Assembly (NCBI GenBank): GCA_052168355.1
Contig: JBQLZQ010000075.1
Location: 10,895 to 74,894 of the forward strand
Source: JBQLZQ01 sp052168355
GTDB taxonomy: Bacteria > Pseudomonadota > Alphaproteobacteria > DSM-16000 > Inquilinaceae
Direction: 5' to 3'
DNA length: 64,000 nt
Both the position numbers and the translations under genes were made by a program. Under the pieces are notes generated by a model. That model saw only the letters and a program-made list of their open reading frames with translations. It made no database searches and had not been told where the DNA came from. Shown in pieces: positions 18,445 through 26,508 of the stretch (its first letter is position 1; every line of letters begins with the position of its first letter).

Positions 18445-19302
18445 ATGGCGAAGCGGAAGGACGAGGCCCTGCGACGGGGGATCATCGCCGTCTGTCGGCA
18501 GATGAACGACCTCGGAATCAATCAGGGCACGTCCGGCAATGTCAGCGCCCGGCTTCCCGACAACCCGGACCGGTTCCTGATCACCCCGTCCGGCATCCCC
18601 TATGACGCCATGAAGCCCGATCAGATCGTCGAAATGGATCTGGCCGGCGGCTATTGGGGCGACTATCTGCCCAGCAGCGAATGGCGCATGCACCGGGATA
18701 TCTTTCTGCACCGGCCGGAAGCGGCGGCGACGGTCCACACCCATCCCATCTATGGCACGGCGCTATCCTGCCTGCGTCTGGAAATTCCGGCCTTTCACTA
18801 CATGATCGGTGTCGGCGGCGGCGACACCATCCGCTGCGCCGACTACGCCACCTTCGGCACTCAGGCGCTGTCGGAACGGATGCTCAAGGCCCTTGCCGAC
18901 CGGTCGGCCTGCCTCCTGGCCAACCATGGCATGATCTGTTTCGGCAAGAACCTGGACAAGGCCCTGTGGCTGGCGGTGGAGGTCGAAACCCTGGCCAAGC
19001 AGTACTGGCACGCCCGCCAGGGCGGGGAACCGGTCATCCTGCCCAAGTCCGAAATGAAAAAGGTACTCGCCCTGTTCCAGGGATACGGCAAGCAACCGGG
19101 CGATGTCCGGCCGGGCGAAACCCTGGCGTTCGAGCCGCCCGAACGGCGCGACGGCGGTGGGCGCAAGGCCGCCAAGCCGGCAACCAAAACCGAGGCTGCG
19201 AAGACCAAGCCGGCCCGGCCGGCAAAATCCGTCAAGGCGGTCAAATCCGCAACCAAGCGGGCCCGACGCAGCGGCGCGAAGATCGGCCGCGCGGCCGAAT
19301 AG
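18445..19302 (+). CDS. Class II aldolase/epimerase with lysine/alanine-rich tail
   Basis: A zinc-dependent aldolase of the L-fuculose-1-phosphate aldolase/adducin family (285 residues). The core (1-230) shows the substrate loop INQGTSGNVSARLPD, the catalytic Glu in SSEWRMHRDIF, the zinc ligands in VHTHPIYGTALS and ANHGMICFG. It would cleave a ketose 1-phosphate to DHAP and an aldehyde. In methylthioribose DHAP-shunt bacteria such an enzyme (Ald2) cleaves methylthioribulose 1-phosphate; next to a fuculokinase-like gene it could act on fuculose 1-phosphate. After the core comes a 55-residue extension of Lys, Ala, Pro and Arg resembling bacterial histone-H1-like tails, which the family normally lacks. 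GAGGAG precedes the ATG. Confidence 0.88.
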   Translation: MAKRKDEALRRGIIAVCRQMNDLGINQGTSGNVSARLPDNPDRFLITPSGIPYDAMKPDQIVEMDLAGGYWGDYLPSSEWRMHRDIFLHRPEAAATVHTHPIYGTALSCLRLEIPAFHYMIGVGGGDTIRCADYATFGTQALSERMLKALADRSACLLANHGMICFGKNLDKALWLAVEVETLAKQYWHARQGGEPVILPKSEMKKVLALFQGYGKQPGDVRPGETLAFEPPERRDGGGRKAAKPATKTEAAKTKPARPAKSVKAVKSATKRARRSGAKIGRAAE

Positions 19303-19359
19303 GACCGGCGCGGCAGGCGGACGGGCAGGACCCATGTGCGGGCGTCACTGCCGCGCACA

Positions 19360-19414
19360 GGTCCCGGATCGGTGTCCGGGACTCGACGTCACAGTGGTTT
19401 GGGCGTCGGGCTCA
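19360..19414. repeat. REP-like palindromic repeat, copy 1
   Basis: Contains the inverted pair GTCCCGGA / TCCGGGAC around 6 bases, then CGTCAC, TGG and TGGGCGTCGGGCT. It is an imperfect copy of the element at 19454-19510 in the same spacer, so probably a dispersed intergenic repeat of this genome. Confidence 0.5.
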
Positions 19415-19453
19415 GGCGCGCGTCAGCCTTATCCGCCCGTAGAAAGAAGCGGC

Positions 19454-19510
19454 GGTCCCCGGACCCGGATCCGGGGCTCCGCGTCACCATGGTCTGGGCG
19501 TCGGGCTGAG
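19454..19510. repeat. REP-like palindromic repeat, copy 2
   Basis: Has the inverted pair CCCCGGA / TCCGGGG around CCCGGA and ends TGGGCGTCGGGCTGAG, matching copy 1 over most positions. The two copies start 94 bases apart in the same orientation. Confidence 0.5.
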
Positions 19511-19575
19511 ACGGGAGTCTGTTTCGTGCACGTTCATTGTTGAAAAACAAAATCATAAGGGAGGAACCTCACACA

Positions 19576-20019
19576 ATGCTCAAATCGATAGACCCGCTGC
19601 TCAACGCCGACCTGCTGTATGTGCTGCGGGCCATGGGGCATGGCGACGACCTGGTGCTGGTCGATGCCAACTTTCCCGCCGCCGCCATCGCCAGCCGCAC
19701 CGTCAGCGGCCGGCTGATCCACCTCGACGGCGTCGATGTGGCCCGCGCGGCCCGGGCTATCCTGTCGGTCCTTCCTCTCGACAGCTTTGTCGACCAGCCG
19801 GCCCGGAGGATGGAGGTGGTCGGTAAGCCGGACGAAATTCCGCCGGTCCAGCAGGAGGTGCAACAGGCCATCGACGCGGCGGAGGGGCGCAGCTGGCCGA
19901 TGGGATCGATCGAGCGGTTCGCTTTTTACGAGGAGGCCAAGAAGGGCTTTGCCGTCGTCGCCACCGGGGAGGGGCGGCCCTATGGCTGCTTCCTGCTCAA
20001 GAAGGGCGTGATCCTGTGA
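19576..20019 (+). CDS. fucU: FucU/RbsD-type sugar mutarotase
   Basis: A 147-residue protein that interconverts sugar anomers before the kinase or isomerase step. ALRAMGHGDDLVLVDANFPA-type sequence near the N-terminus (MGHGDDLVLVDANFP) is the RbsD/FucU hallmark, with the active-site His. The length equals FucU rather than the slightly shorter RbsD. The start at 19576 follows GGGAGGA (19559-19565); an upstream in-frame codon at 19537 has no ribosome site. Its stop overlaps the GTG start of the ribokinase-type gene. Together they suggest mutarotation then phosphorylation of a pentose or deoxyhexose. Confidence 0.9.
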   Translation: MLKSIDPLLNADLLYVLRAMGHGDDLVLVDANFPAAAIASRTVSGRLIHLDGVDVARAARAILSVLPLDSFVDQPARRMEVVGKPDEIPPVQQEVQQAIDAAEGRSWPMGSIERFAFYEEAKKGFAVVATGEGRPYGCFLLKKGVIL

Positions 20020-20969
20020 CCGCGCCGCCGCCGGGCGGCGGCCGTATCGCCATTCTGGGGGTGTTCGTCGCCGATCTGTCGTTCCGGGCAGGCCGGCTGC
20101 CGGCGATGGGCGAAACCGTGATGGGTACCGGCTTTACGCTGGGTCCCGGCGGCAAGGGGTCGAACCAGGCGGTGGCGGCCAAGCGCGCGGGGGCCGAGGT
20201 CGCCTTTATCACCAAGCTGGGCGACGACCCTTTCGGAGATCTGGCCCGCCGGACCTATGCGGCGGAGGGGATCGACCCGACCTTTGTGTCGACCAGCCCC
20301 GATCTGCCGACCGGCGCGGCGTTCATCCTGGTCACCCCTGACACCGGGGAAAACGCGATCGTCGTCGCGGCCGGGGCAGTGGAGGGGCTGCGGGTGGAGG
20401 AAATCGACGCGGCGGCGCCGTCAATCGCGGCGGCGGATGTGTTCCTGACCCAGCTCGAACTGCCGGTGCCGCTCGCCGCCCACGGGCTCGCCCTGGCCCG
20501 GGCCAAGGGCGTGCCGACGATCCTCAACCCGGCCCCGGCGGTGCCGCTGCCGGACGCGGTCTATCCCCTGGTCGATTATTTCACGCCCAACGAGACCGAG
20601 GCGGCGATGCTGTCCGGCCGGCCGGTCGAAACCAGGGCCCAGGCCGAGGACGCGGCCGACATCTTTCTCCAGCGCGGCGTCGGCACGGTGCTGGTCACGC
20701 TGGGTGCCGAGGGCGTCCTGCTCAAGGACCGCTCGGGCGTTCAGCATGTTCCTTCGTTCCGGGCCGGAACGGTCGTCGATACGACCGGTGCCGGCGACGC
20801 GTTCAACGGCGGCTTCGCGGTCGGTCTGGCGCGCGGCTTGGCGCCGGCCGAGGCGGCGCGGTTCGGCTGCGCCGTGGCCGGGCTTTCGGTGACCCGGCAC
20901 GGCACCGCGCCCTCGATGCCACGGCGGGACGAGATCGAGGCTTTGTTGCGGGGCACCGCCGCGACCTGA
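20016..20969 (+). CDS. rbsK: Ribokinase-type PfkB sugar kinase
   Basis: A 317-residue PfkB-family kinase. GPGGKGSNQAVAAKRAGAEV near the N-terminus and DTTGAGDAFNGGFAVGLA near the C-terminus are the two PfkB signatures, and the latter holds the catalytic Asp. The first motif is closest to ribokinase. The GTG start at 20016 overlaps the fucU stop. Its last 229 bases are overlapped on the opposite strand by a DUF1127 reading frame. Ribose is the default substrate, but pairing with FucU leaves another aldose possible. Confidence 0.9.
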   Translation: MTAPPPGGGRIAILGVFVADLSFRAGRLPAMGETVMGTGFTLGPGGKGSNQAVAAKRAGAEVAFITKLGDDPFGDLARRTYAAEGIDPTFVSTSPDLPTGAAFILVTPDTGENAIVVAAGAVEGLRVEEIDAAAPSIAAADVFLTQLELPVPLAAHGLALARAKGVPTILNPAPAVPLPDAVYPLVDYFTPNETEAAMLSGRPVETRAQAEDAADIFLQRGVGTVLVTLGAEGVLLKDRSGVQHVPSFRAGTVVDTTGAGDAFNGGFAVGLARGLAPAEAARFGCAVAGLSVTRHGTAPSMPRRDEIEALLRGTAAT

Positions 20970-21169
20970 GGCCGACGGCTGCCGATCGGTCGCCAGAACG
21001 GGGTGGAGCGTTCGCGTTCCGCCTCGTCCCGCGTCCAGCCGATATCGCGCAACAGCCAGTCCGTCCGTCCGGCCAGGCGATGACGGGCCGCCGCGCGCCG
21101 GGCCCAAACGGTCAACCACCAGACGCCCAGGACGACCGGGCGCAGAAAAAGCTCGACATATCTGATCAT
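20741..21169 (-). CDS. DUF1127 (YjiS-like) small basic protein with long antisense tail
   Basis: The segment LAGRTDWLLRDIGWTRDEAE (about residues 34-53) is the DUF1127 core. It is preceded by a hydrophobic N-terminal helix (RPVVLGVWWLTVWARRAAAR). GGTGGAG stands before the ATG at 21169. DUF1127 proteins are usually 45-90 residues. Here the frame stays open for 142 codons, and its last 76 lie antisense to the end of the ribokinase gene and read as random GC-rich sequence. The true function is unknown; in alphaproteobacteria some members bind RNA and act in stress or phosphate responses. Confidence 0.7.
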   Translation of the reverse strand: MIRYVELFLRPVVLGVWWLTVWARRAAARHRLAGRTDWLLRDIGWTRDEAERERSTPFWRPIGSRRPQVAAVPRNKASISSRRGIEGAVPCRVTESPATAQPNRAASAGAKPRARPTAKPPLNASPAPVVSTTVPARNEGTC

Positions 21170-21298
21170 TGAACTCCACCTGGGAACGAAAGCCGGAGGG
21201 TTTCTGAATGCATTCAGTTCGGAAGATAGGCGTTTTTCTGTATCGATCAAGAAATAATTAGGCTTGATCCCGTCGTGGAGGTGGGCACCCTTGAGCCG

Positions 21299-22405
21299 AT
21301 GGGAGACCGAACCGGAAAACCAGTCGGGCCACTGACGCTCGACGATATCGCGACGGCGATCGGCGTCTCGCGGACAACCGTTTCCAACGCCTTCAACCGG
21401 CCCGATCAACTGTCCCACGCACTGCGGGAAAAGGTGTTGGGCGCGGCGCGGGAGATGGGGTATCCCGGCCCCAACCCGCTGGCCCGGAACCTTCGCACAG
21501 GACGGGCCGGCGCCATTGGTCTGGTTTTTTCCGAGGTCTTGACCTATGCCTTCAGCGATCCCACCACCATCGCCTTTCTCCAGGGCGTGGCGCGGGTGTG
21601 CGAACCGGCGGAGGCGGCCTTGCTGATCCTGCCGGCCACAGATCCCGTGGCGGCGCAGAAGACCGTGCGCCAGGCGGCGGTGGATGGATTCCTGGTCTAT
21701 TGCATGCCCAAGGACAGCCCGGTGGCGACGGCGGTTCTCGACCGGCGCCTGCCGGTCGTGGCCGTCGACCATCCGGCGTTGGAGGGCGTGCCCGGTGTGG
21801 GCATCGACGACCGTGCCGCGGCCCGCGTGGCGGCCGCCCATCTGGTCGATCTCGGCCACCGGCACTTCGCCTGCATCTCCATGGAGGTGCAGGACGATCG
21901 TTATGTCGGTCCGTTGACGCCGGAGCGGCAGGCGGATGCCGCCTTCCACACCAGCGTCGACAGGCTGGCGGGTTACGAGGATGCGTTGCGGGCCGGCGGT
22001 ATCGACCCATCTCAGATGGAGACGCAGGAGCGGCCGGGCAACAGCGAAGACGGTGGTTTCGACGCCGCCCGCCTGTTCCTGTCCCGGCGCCCGCGTCCCA
22101 CCGCCATTCTGGCCATGAGCGACCGGCTGGCCATCGGCGCTCTGCGCGCCGCCGAGCATATGGGGCTGCGTGTGCCCGACGACGTATCGGTGATCGGCTT
22201 CGACGATATCCCGGACGCCGCCCACGCCCGCCCGCCCCTGACGACAATCCGCCAGCCGCTTATCGACAAGGGGGCGGTGGCCGTCGAAATGCTGCTGGCC
22301 GGTGCCAGGGGGCCGTCGCGGATTCTGGAGACCGAGCTGATCCGGCGCGGCTCCACCGGACCCGCGGCCGCTTTCACCGGCGGCGTCGACGCCGATGGCG
22401 GTTGA
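21299..22405 (+). CDS. LacI-family transcriptional regulator
   Basis: About 368 residues. The N-terminal helix-turn-helix plus hinge reads LDDIATAIGVSRTTVSNAFN and PNPLARNLRTGRAGAIG. The rest is a periplasmic-binding-protein-like effector domain ending VIGFDDIPDAAHARPPLTTI. The likely start is ATG 21299; a GTG at 21275 in frame is also possible, and neither has an ideally spaced ribosome site. It overlaps the GntR gene by 11 bases, so two regulators are co-expressed. It probably senses a sugar and controls the neighbouring import and kinase genes, judged from position only. Confidence 0.9.
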   Translation: MGDRTGKPVGPLTLDDIATAIGVSRTTVSNAFNRPDQLSHALREKVLGAAREMGYPGPNPLARNLRTGRAGAIGLVFSEVLTYAFSDPTTIAFLQGVARVCEPAEAALLILPATDPVAAQKTVRQAAVDGFLVYCMPKDSPVATAVLDRRLPVVAVDHPALEGVPGVGIDDRAAARVAAAHLVDLGHRHFACISMEVQDDRYVGPLTPERQADAAFHTSVDRLAGYEDALRAGGIDPSQMETQERPGNSEDGGFDAARLFLSRRPRPTAILAMSDRLAIGALRAAEHMGLRVPDDVSVIGFDDIPDAAHARPPLTTIRQPLIDKGAVAVEMLLAGARGPSRILETELIRRGSTGPAAAFTGGVDADGG

Positions 22406-23147
22406 TTCGATGTCCGCGATCGATCCCCCCGACAGCCCGGCAGCGGTACCGCTCTATCGCCAGGTCAAGGACATCCTGGTCCGGCGCATCGCCGGCGGCG
22501 ACTGGCAGGCGGGCGATCTCCTGCCCTCGGAACCGAAGCTGGCGGCGGAACTGGGTGTCAGCCCCGGCACGGTGCGCAAGGCGCTGGACGAAATGACCCT
22601 GGATCAGCTCGTTGTCCGCCGCCAGGGCAAGGGCACCTTCGTCGCCACCGCCACGTCGGATTCCACCCTGTTCCGCTTCTTCAAGCTGGTCGACCGCGGC
22701 CGCGACCGGATCATGCCGGCCAGCCGCCAGATCGGGCGCAGGGCCGGTCGCGCCAACCGCCGGGAACGGGAGGTCTTCGGCCTGGAGGCGGGCGATCGGG
22801 TGGTGCGCATCCGCCGCGTGCGCTCGGCCGGCGGGGTCGACATGATGATCGAAACGGTGATCCTGCCGCTGGCCCGCTTTCCGGCCATGGAAACCTACGC
22901 CGACGATCTGCCCAACACCCTCTACGATCTCTATCAGCTGCGCTTTGGGGTGACCGTGCGGCGGGTGGAGGAGGTGCTGACGGCGGTGCCGGCGACCGCG
23001 GAAGAGGCAACGCTGTTCGGGCTGAGGGAAGGCGCCCCGGTCCTGGAAATGGACCGCAGGGCCTTCAGCTTCGACGCCAAGCCCGTGGAATGGCGCCTCT
23101 CGCGCCTCGACTGCCGCCGGCACGCCTATCTGAGCACGATCGAGTAG
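22395..23147 (+). CDS. GntR-family (HutC/UTRA) transcriptional regulator
   Basis: A 250-residue regulator. Winged helix at the N-terminus: PLYRQVKDILVRRIAGGDW, LPSEPKLAAELGVSPGTVRK and VVRRQGKGTFVA. The C-terminal UTRA effector domain includes MMIETVILPLARFP and EEVLTAVPATAEEA. Translation overlaps the end of the LacI-type gene; an alternative ATG lies at 22410. Effector and targets are unknown, but co-transcription with the LacI regulator suggests both act on the adjacent sugar genes. Confidence 0.9.
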   Translation: MAVDSMSAIDPPDSPAAVPLYRQVKDILVRRIAGGDWQAGDLLPSEPKLAAELGVSPGTVRKALDEMTLDQLVVRRQGKGTFVATATSDSTLFRFFKLVDRGRDRIMPASRQIGRRAGRANRREREVFGLEAGDRVVRIRRVRSAGGVDMMIETVILPLARFPAMETYADDLPNTLYDLYQLRFGVTVRRVEEVLTAVPATAEEATLFGLREGAPVLEMDRRAFSFDAKPVEWRLSRLDCRRHAYLSTIE

Positions 23148-23158
23148 GGGGTCCCGCG

Positions 23159-23842
23159 CTACAACCCGCCGACCGGGATCGGGGGATGGCCGGTCAACCC
23201 GACGCCGGAGCGAACGTCGTCCGCGTTGACGGCGACACCCAGGAAATTATTCATCGCCGCGTAGTACTGGCCCATATGCGCGCTCAAGAGCCGACCGATA
23301 TGCTGGCCGTTTTCCTGGGTGTTGCCGGCCAGTTCGGCGAGAACCGCGACCCATGTGGTCACGATGACGCCGGCGGCGGCCAGGCGCTGTGTCGTCACCT
23401 GGGTGATCATCGGGTTGAAGTCGGCGCAGGCGTCTATGGTCACATAGACCTCGTATCCCTCACGCAAGGCCGAGATGGCGGGAAACGCGGCGCACACCTC
23501 GGTCGCCAAGCCCGAGATCACCAGCTTCTTGCGGCCGGTCGCCTCGACCGCCTTGCGCGACGCCTCGTCCCGCCAGAAATTCACGAAGGGCCGATCGATC
23601 ACGGCCACGTCGGGGAACAGCGCCTTGAGTTCCGGCATCGTCGGCCCGTTCGGCCCCTGCGGCCAGCTTGTCCCCATGATCACCGGAATGTCGAACGCCT
23701 TGGCGGTACGGGCGTGGCCCAAAATGTTGTTCTTCAACTGAAGCGGATCTACCGAGGTTAGAAACTGCATGAGACCGACTTGGTGATCGATCATCAGGAA
23801 GACGCAATTGTCCTTGGTCAGGTCGGATTTCGGAAGGCTCAC
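23159..23842 (-). CDS. Isochorismatase-like cysteine hydrolase (YcaC type)
   Basis: A 227-residue hydrolase of the isochorismatase superfamily. FLMIDHQVGLM carries the catalytic Asp (about 19) and SGLATEVCAAFPAISAL the nucleophilic Cys (about 117), followed by the typical GYEVYVTIDACAD. YcaC-type members are octameric hydrolases of uncertain physiological substrate; nicotinamidase-like or ureidomalonate-like reactions are possible. The gene is divergent from a LysR regulator that probably controls it. Confidence 0.88.
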   Translation of the reverse strand: MSLPKSDLTKDNCVFLMIDHQVGLMQFLTSVDPLQLKNNILGHARTAKAFDIPVIMGTSWPQGPNGPTMPELKALFPDVAVIDRPFVNFWRDEASRKAVEATGRKKLVISGLATEVCAAFPAISALREGYEVYVTIDACADFNPMITQVTTQRLAAAGVIVTTWVAVLAELAGNTQENGQHIGRLLSAHMGQYYAAMNNFLGVAVNADDVRSGVGLTGHPPIPVGGL

Positions 23843-23998
23843 CTTTGTCTCCAGTCCAGTTCATCGATGTGTCGCAATCGGCGCACGACCGCCGATCCGG
23901 TGGCAGCGGCGTTGGTCGGGCCGATGCCGTGACAAGTTGGACCTGTGCGCTTCGGTCACTAGTGGCCGCAATTGGTTTGATCTAGTGTCGAAAATGGA

Positions 23999-24940
23999 AT
24001 GATCATTCAGGACTTGAGCGACGCCCGCATTCTCGTCGAGTTGCGCGACCGGTTGAATTTCGCGGAGGTTGCGCGGACCCTCCGGATCCCCGCGGCGACC
24101 GTGAGCCGCCGCCTGATGCGGATGGAAACCCGGGCGGGCGTGCGCCTGTTCGATCGGACGACCCGGTCGGTCAGCGCGACGGAGGCGGGGCGACTGGCCG
24201 CCGGGCACGCGGAAAAGATGCTGGGGGAGGCCGAGGCCGTCGACCTGTCGCTCGACACCATGCGCAAAACCCCGGTCGGGACGGTCCGTGCCACCACCCC
24301 CGTCATCTTCGGGCAGGCCCTTCTGGGCCCGGTCGTCGTCGCGTTCCTCAAGGCATATCCCGCGTGCGACCTGGCGATCGACCTGTCGGACCGCCATGCC
24401 GATCTGGTTGAGGAGAATTACGACGTCGCCATCCGCATCGGGCCGCCGGGCGACGAATCCCTGGTCGTCAAACCGCTTGGGCTTGTCGAAGCGGGGCTCT
24501 ACCGATCACCGGCCATGGGCCCGGCGTCCGCGACGATAGCCGATCCCGAGGCCTTGGCGCGGGCGCCGGTGGGTTTGCTTCACGGCGGCGAAGGGGCCAA
24601 GCCGATGCTGAAGCTGACCTCGGCGAATGGCCATGAAGCGTGCGTGCCCCTGACCCCGCGCCTGGTCTGCATGAACCCATGGCTGCTCAGGGACGTGGCG
24701 GTGTCGAGCGATCTTGTCGTGGTACTGCCTGGCATCATCGGCGATCCGGCGGTGCGCGCCGGCGACCTGGAGCGGGTGCTGCCCGGCTGGTTCGCGCGAC
24801 GCGTGCCCATTCACCTGGCCTTCACCTCCCGGCGGCTGATCCGGCCGGCGGTCCGGTCGTTTGTCGACTTGGCGGCCCGGGCCATCCCCGACCTTCTGAA
24901 ATCGGCCGAGCCTGTCCGCCGCCTGCACGCGTCAGTCTGA
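23999..24940 (+). CDS. LysR-family transcriptional regulator
   Basis: A 313-residue regulator. N-terminal winged helix: VELRDRLNFAEVARTLRIPA, TVSRRLMRMETRAGVRLFDR and TTRSVSATEAGRL. The C-terminal periplasmic-binding-like co-inducer domain starts near residue 90 (PVGTVRATTPVIFGQALLGP). The cytosine-rich ending is ordinary. It is divergent from the isochorismatase-like gene, the classic LysR arrangement, with about 150 bases between them. The inducer is unknown. Confidence 0.92.
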   Translation: MIIQDLSDARILVELRDRLNFAEVARTLRIPAATVSRRLMRMETRAGVRLFDRTTRSVSATEAGRLAAGHAEKMLGEAEAVDLSLDTMRKTPVGTVRATTPVIFGQALLGPVVVAFLKAYPACDLAIDLSDRHADLVEENYDVAIRIGPPGDESLVVKPLGLVEAGLYRSPAMGPASATIADPEALARAPVGLLHGGEGAKPMLKLTSANGHEACVPLTPRLVCMNPWLLRDVAVSSDLVVVLPGIIGDPAVRAGDLERVLPGWFARRVPIHLAFTSRRLIRPAVRSFVDLAARAIPDLLKSAEPVRRLHASV

Positions 24941-24961
24941 CGCCTCGCCCATAACTGGCTC

Positions 24962-25717
24962 CTAAACCAGTCCCACGGCGCGTCGCCCGTCCTCGGTCTT
25001 GAGGGAGAAGTCGCCGCCGTCATAGGCGCGCGCCGCATCGGTCGTCAGCCAGGCGATGGCTTCGGCCACCCATTCCGGCGCGATGTGCGACGACCAGTCC
25101 AGCGTGCTGACCCGGTTTATCCCGGACGCCTTGATGGCGGTCTGCATGCCGGTCGCCACGGTGCCCGGCGACAGGCCGACCACCGATATGCCTTGGTCGC
25201 CCCATTCCAAATGGCCGCATCGGGTCAGGGAAAGGACGGCTGCCTTGCTGGCGCAATAATGGCTCCAGCCCTCCAACACGCCCGTGGCCGCGCCGGACGA
25301 GATGTTGACGATGACGCCCCCGCCGCCGGATTTCATGGCGGGGTAGGCGGCATGCATGCCGTGGTAAACCCCCTTCACATTGATGTCGACCGCCTCGCCC
25401 CACGCGGCGGGATCGGAATCTTCCAGTCGCGCGATGGGCTCGATCACCCCGGCGTTGTTCACCAGAAGGTCGAGGCGGCCGAAGCGCTTCATGGCGGTTC
25501 TCACCGCCTGCTGCACGCTCTCGTAGCGGGACACGTCGCAGACAACGGCGACGGCTGTCGGGCCGATCTCTCGGGCCAAGGTCTCGATGGCCCCGGCCGA
25601 GCGCGCCGCCAGGACGACGTTGGCGCCGTAGTCGGCCAGTTTTCGGGCGGCGGCGGCTCCGATGCCGCGGCTCGCTCCCGTCACGAGGGCGGTCTTGCCG
25701 GAAAGGCGGATGGTCAT
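24962..25717 (-). CDS. Short-chain dehydrogenase/reductase
   Basis: A 251-residue SDR oxidoreductase. Cofactor motif TGASRGIG (residues 13-20), NNAG (87-90), and catalytic Ser-Tyr-Lys in NISSGAA and YCASK (Tyr about 154, Lys about 158). The residue after the second strand is Ala-Arg-Ser, compatible with NADP(H). It is divergent from the sulfosugar operon, across 275 bases. A role as a sugar or sulfosugar dehydrogenase is possible but only from position. It converges on the LysR gene. Confidence 0.9.
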   Translation of the reverse strand: MTIRLSGKTALVTGASRGIGAAAARKLADYGANVVLAARSAGAIETLAREIGPTAVAVVCDVSRYESVQQAVRTAMKRFGRLDLLVNNAGVIEPIARLEDSDPAAWGEAVDINVKGVYHGMHAAYPAMKSGGGGVIVNISSGAATGVLEGWSHYCASKAAVLSLTRCGHLEWGDQGISVVGLSPGTVATGMQTAIKASGINRVSTLDWSSHIAPEWVAEAIAWLTTDAARAYDGGDFSLKTEDGRRAVGLV

Positions 25718-25992
25718 GGGCTGTTCTCTAATTGTTGGTGTGAACGGTGGAGCCGATGCTCTCTATCCCTCTCGGGCCTACATGTCGATGAAGACCGGGC
25801 TATTCGTAGACCATCTGAGAGCCGCTGTCCGAGGGGCCGTGATTGGGTCCTCGCTCATCACCGTCTCGGCGAGGGGGCGTCGTGAGTTCTTGCATCCTTC
25901 AGTCTCGTGTCTTATACAAGAGTTAGCTTGCCCAGATGAGAAGGCGGGCGCCGGGCCGGTCCTTTGCCGGCCCGCGACAACGGGGGAGGGGT

Positions 25993-26457
25993 ATGCGCCT
26001 TCTGATCGTCGATGCCGGCAATTACAGCCGGTCGCCGGCCGCCGAGGCGGTGTTGGGAAGGCTTCTGGCCGAGTCCGGCCTGGCCGGCCGGGTCGCCGTC
26101 GGCTCCGCCGGGCTCAAGGACAAGCATGCGGGCGATCCGCCCGACCCGCGCACGGTCGCGGTGTGTGCGATGCGCGGCCTCGATCTGGGCGATTTCCGCT
26201 GCCGCCAGATCGGGCCGAAGGATTTCCGGGACGCCGACATGATCCTGGCCATGGACCGCGAGAACCTCGAGGCCCTGGAAGCCCTGCGCCCGGTTGGCGC
26301 GGGCGCGCGGCTGGGGCTGTTTCTCGACGCGCTGGACGGAGGCGAGGTGCCGGACCCCTACTACGGCGGACCGGACGGGTTCGACCTTATGATCGACCTG
26401 ATCGAACGGGGGGCGGCCGCCCTGGTCCGCGATCTGGAGGCCCGCGATGTCGCCTGA
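25993..26457 (+). CDS. Low-molecular-weight phosphatase-fold protein lacking the catalytic cysteine
   Basis: The 154-residue protein is clearly in the low-molecular-weight protein tyrosine phosphatase family: HAGDPPDPRTVAV, DADMILAMDRENLEAL and the Asp loop VPDPYYGGPDGF are all present. However the phosphate loop, normally Cys-x-Gly-Asn-x-Cys-Arg-Ser, reads VDAGNYSRSP: the nucleophile is Asp (residue 7) and the second Cys is Ser, while Arg 13 is kept. All three bases of the codon differ from a Cys codon, so this is not a one-base error. It may bind phosphate or sulfonate ligands or act as a regulator. GGGGGAGGGG precedes ATG 25993. It is first in the operon, 51 bases before slcC. Confidence 0.85.
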   Translation: MRLLIVDAGNYSRSPAAEAVLGRLLAESGLAGRVAVGSAGLKDKHAGDPPDPRTVAVCAMRGLDLGDFRCRQIGPKDFRDADMILAMDRENLEALEALRPVGAGARLGLFLDALDGGEVPDPYYGGPDGFDLMIDLIERGAAALVRDLEARDVA

Positions 26458-26508
26458 GCGCGATCCGGCCCTCGACATGGGCGCCCATGACCGGGGCATG
26501 ACCCGGCG

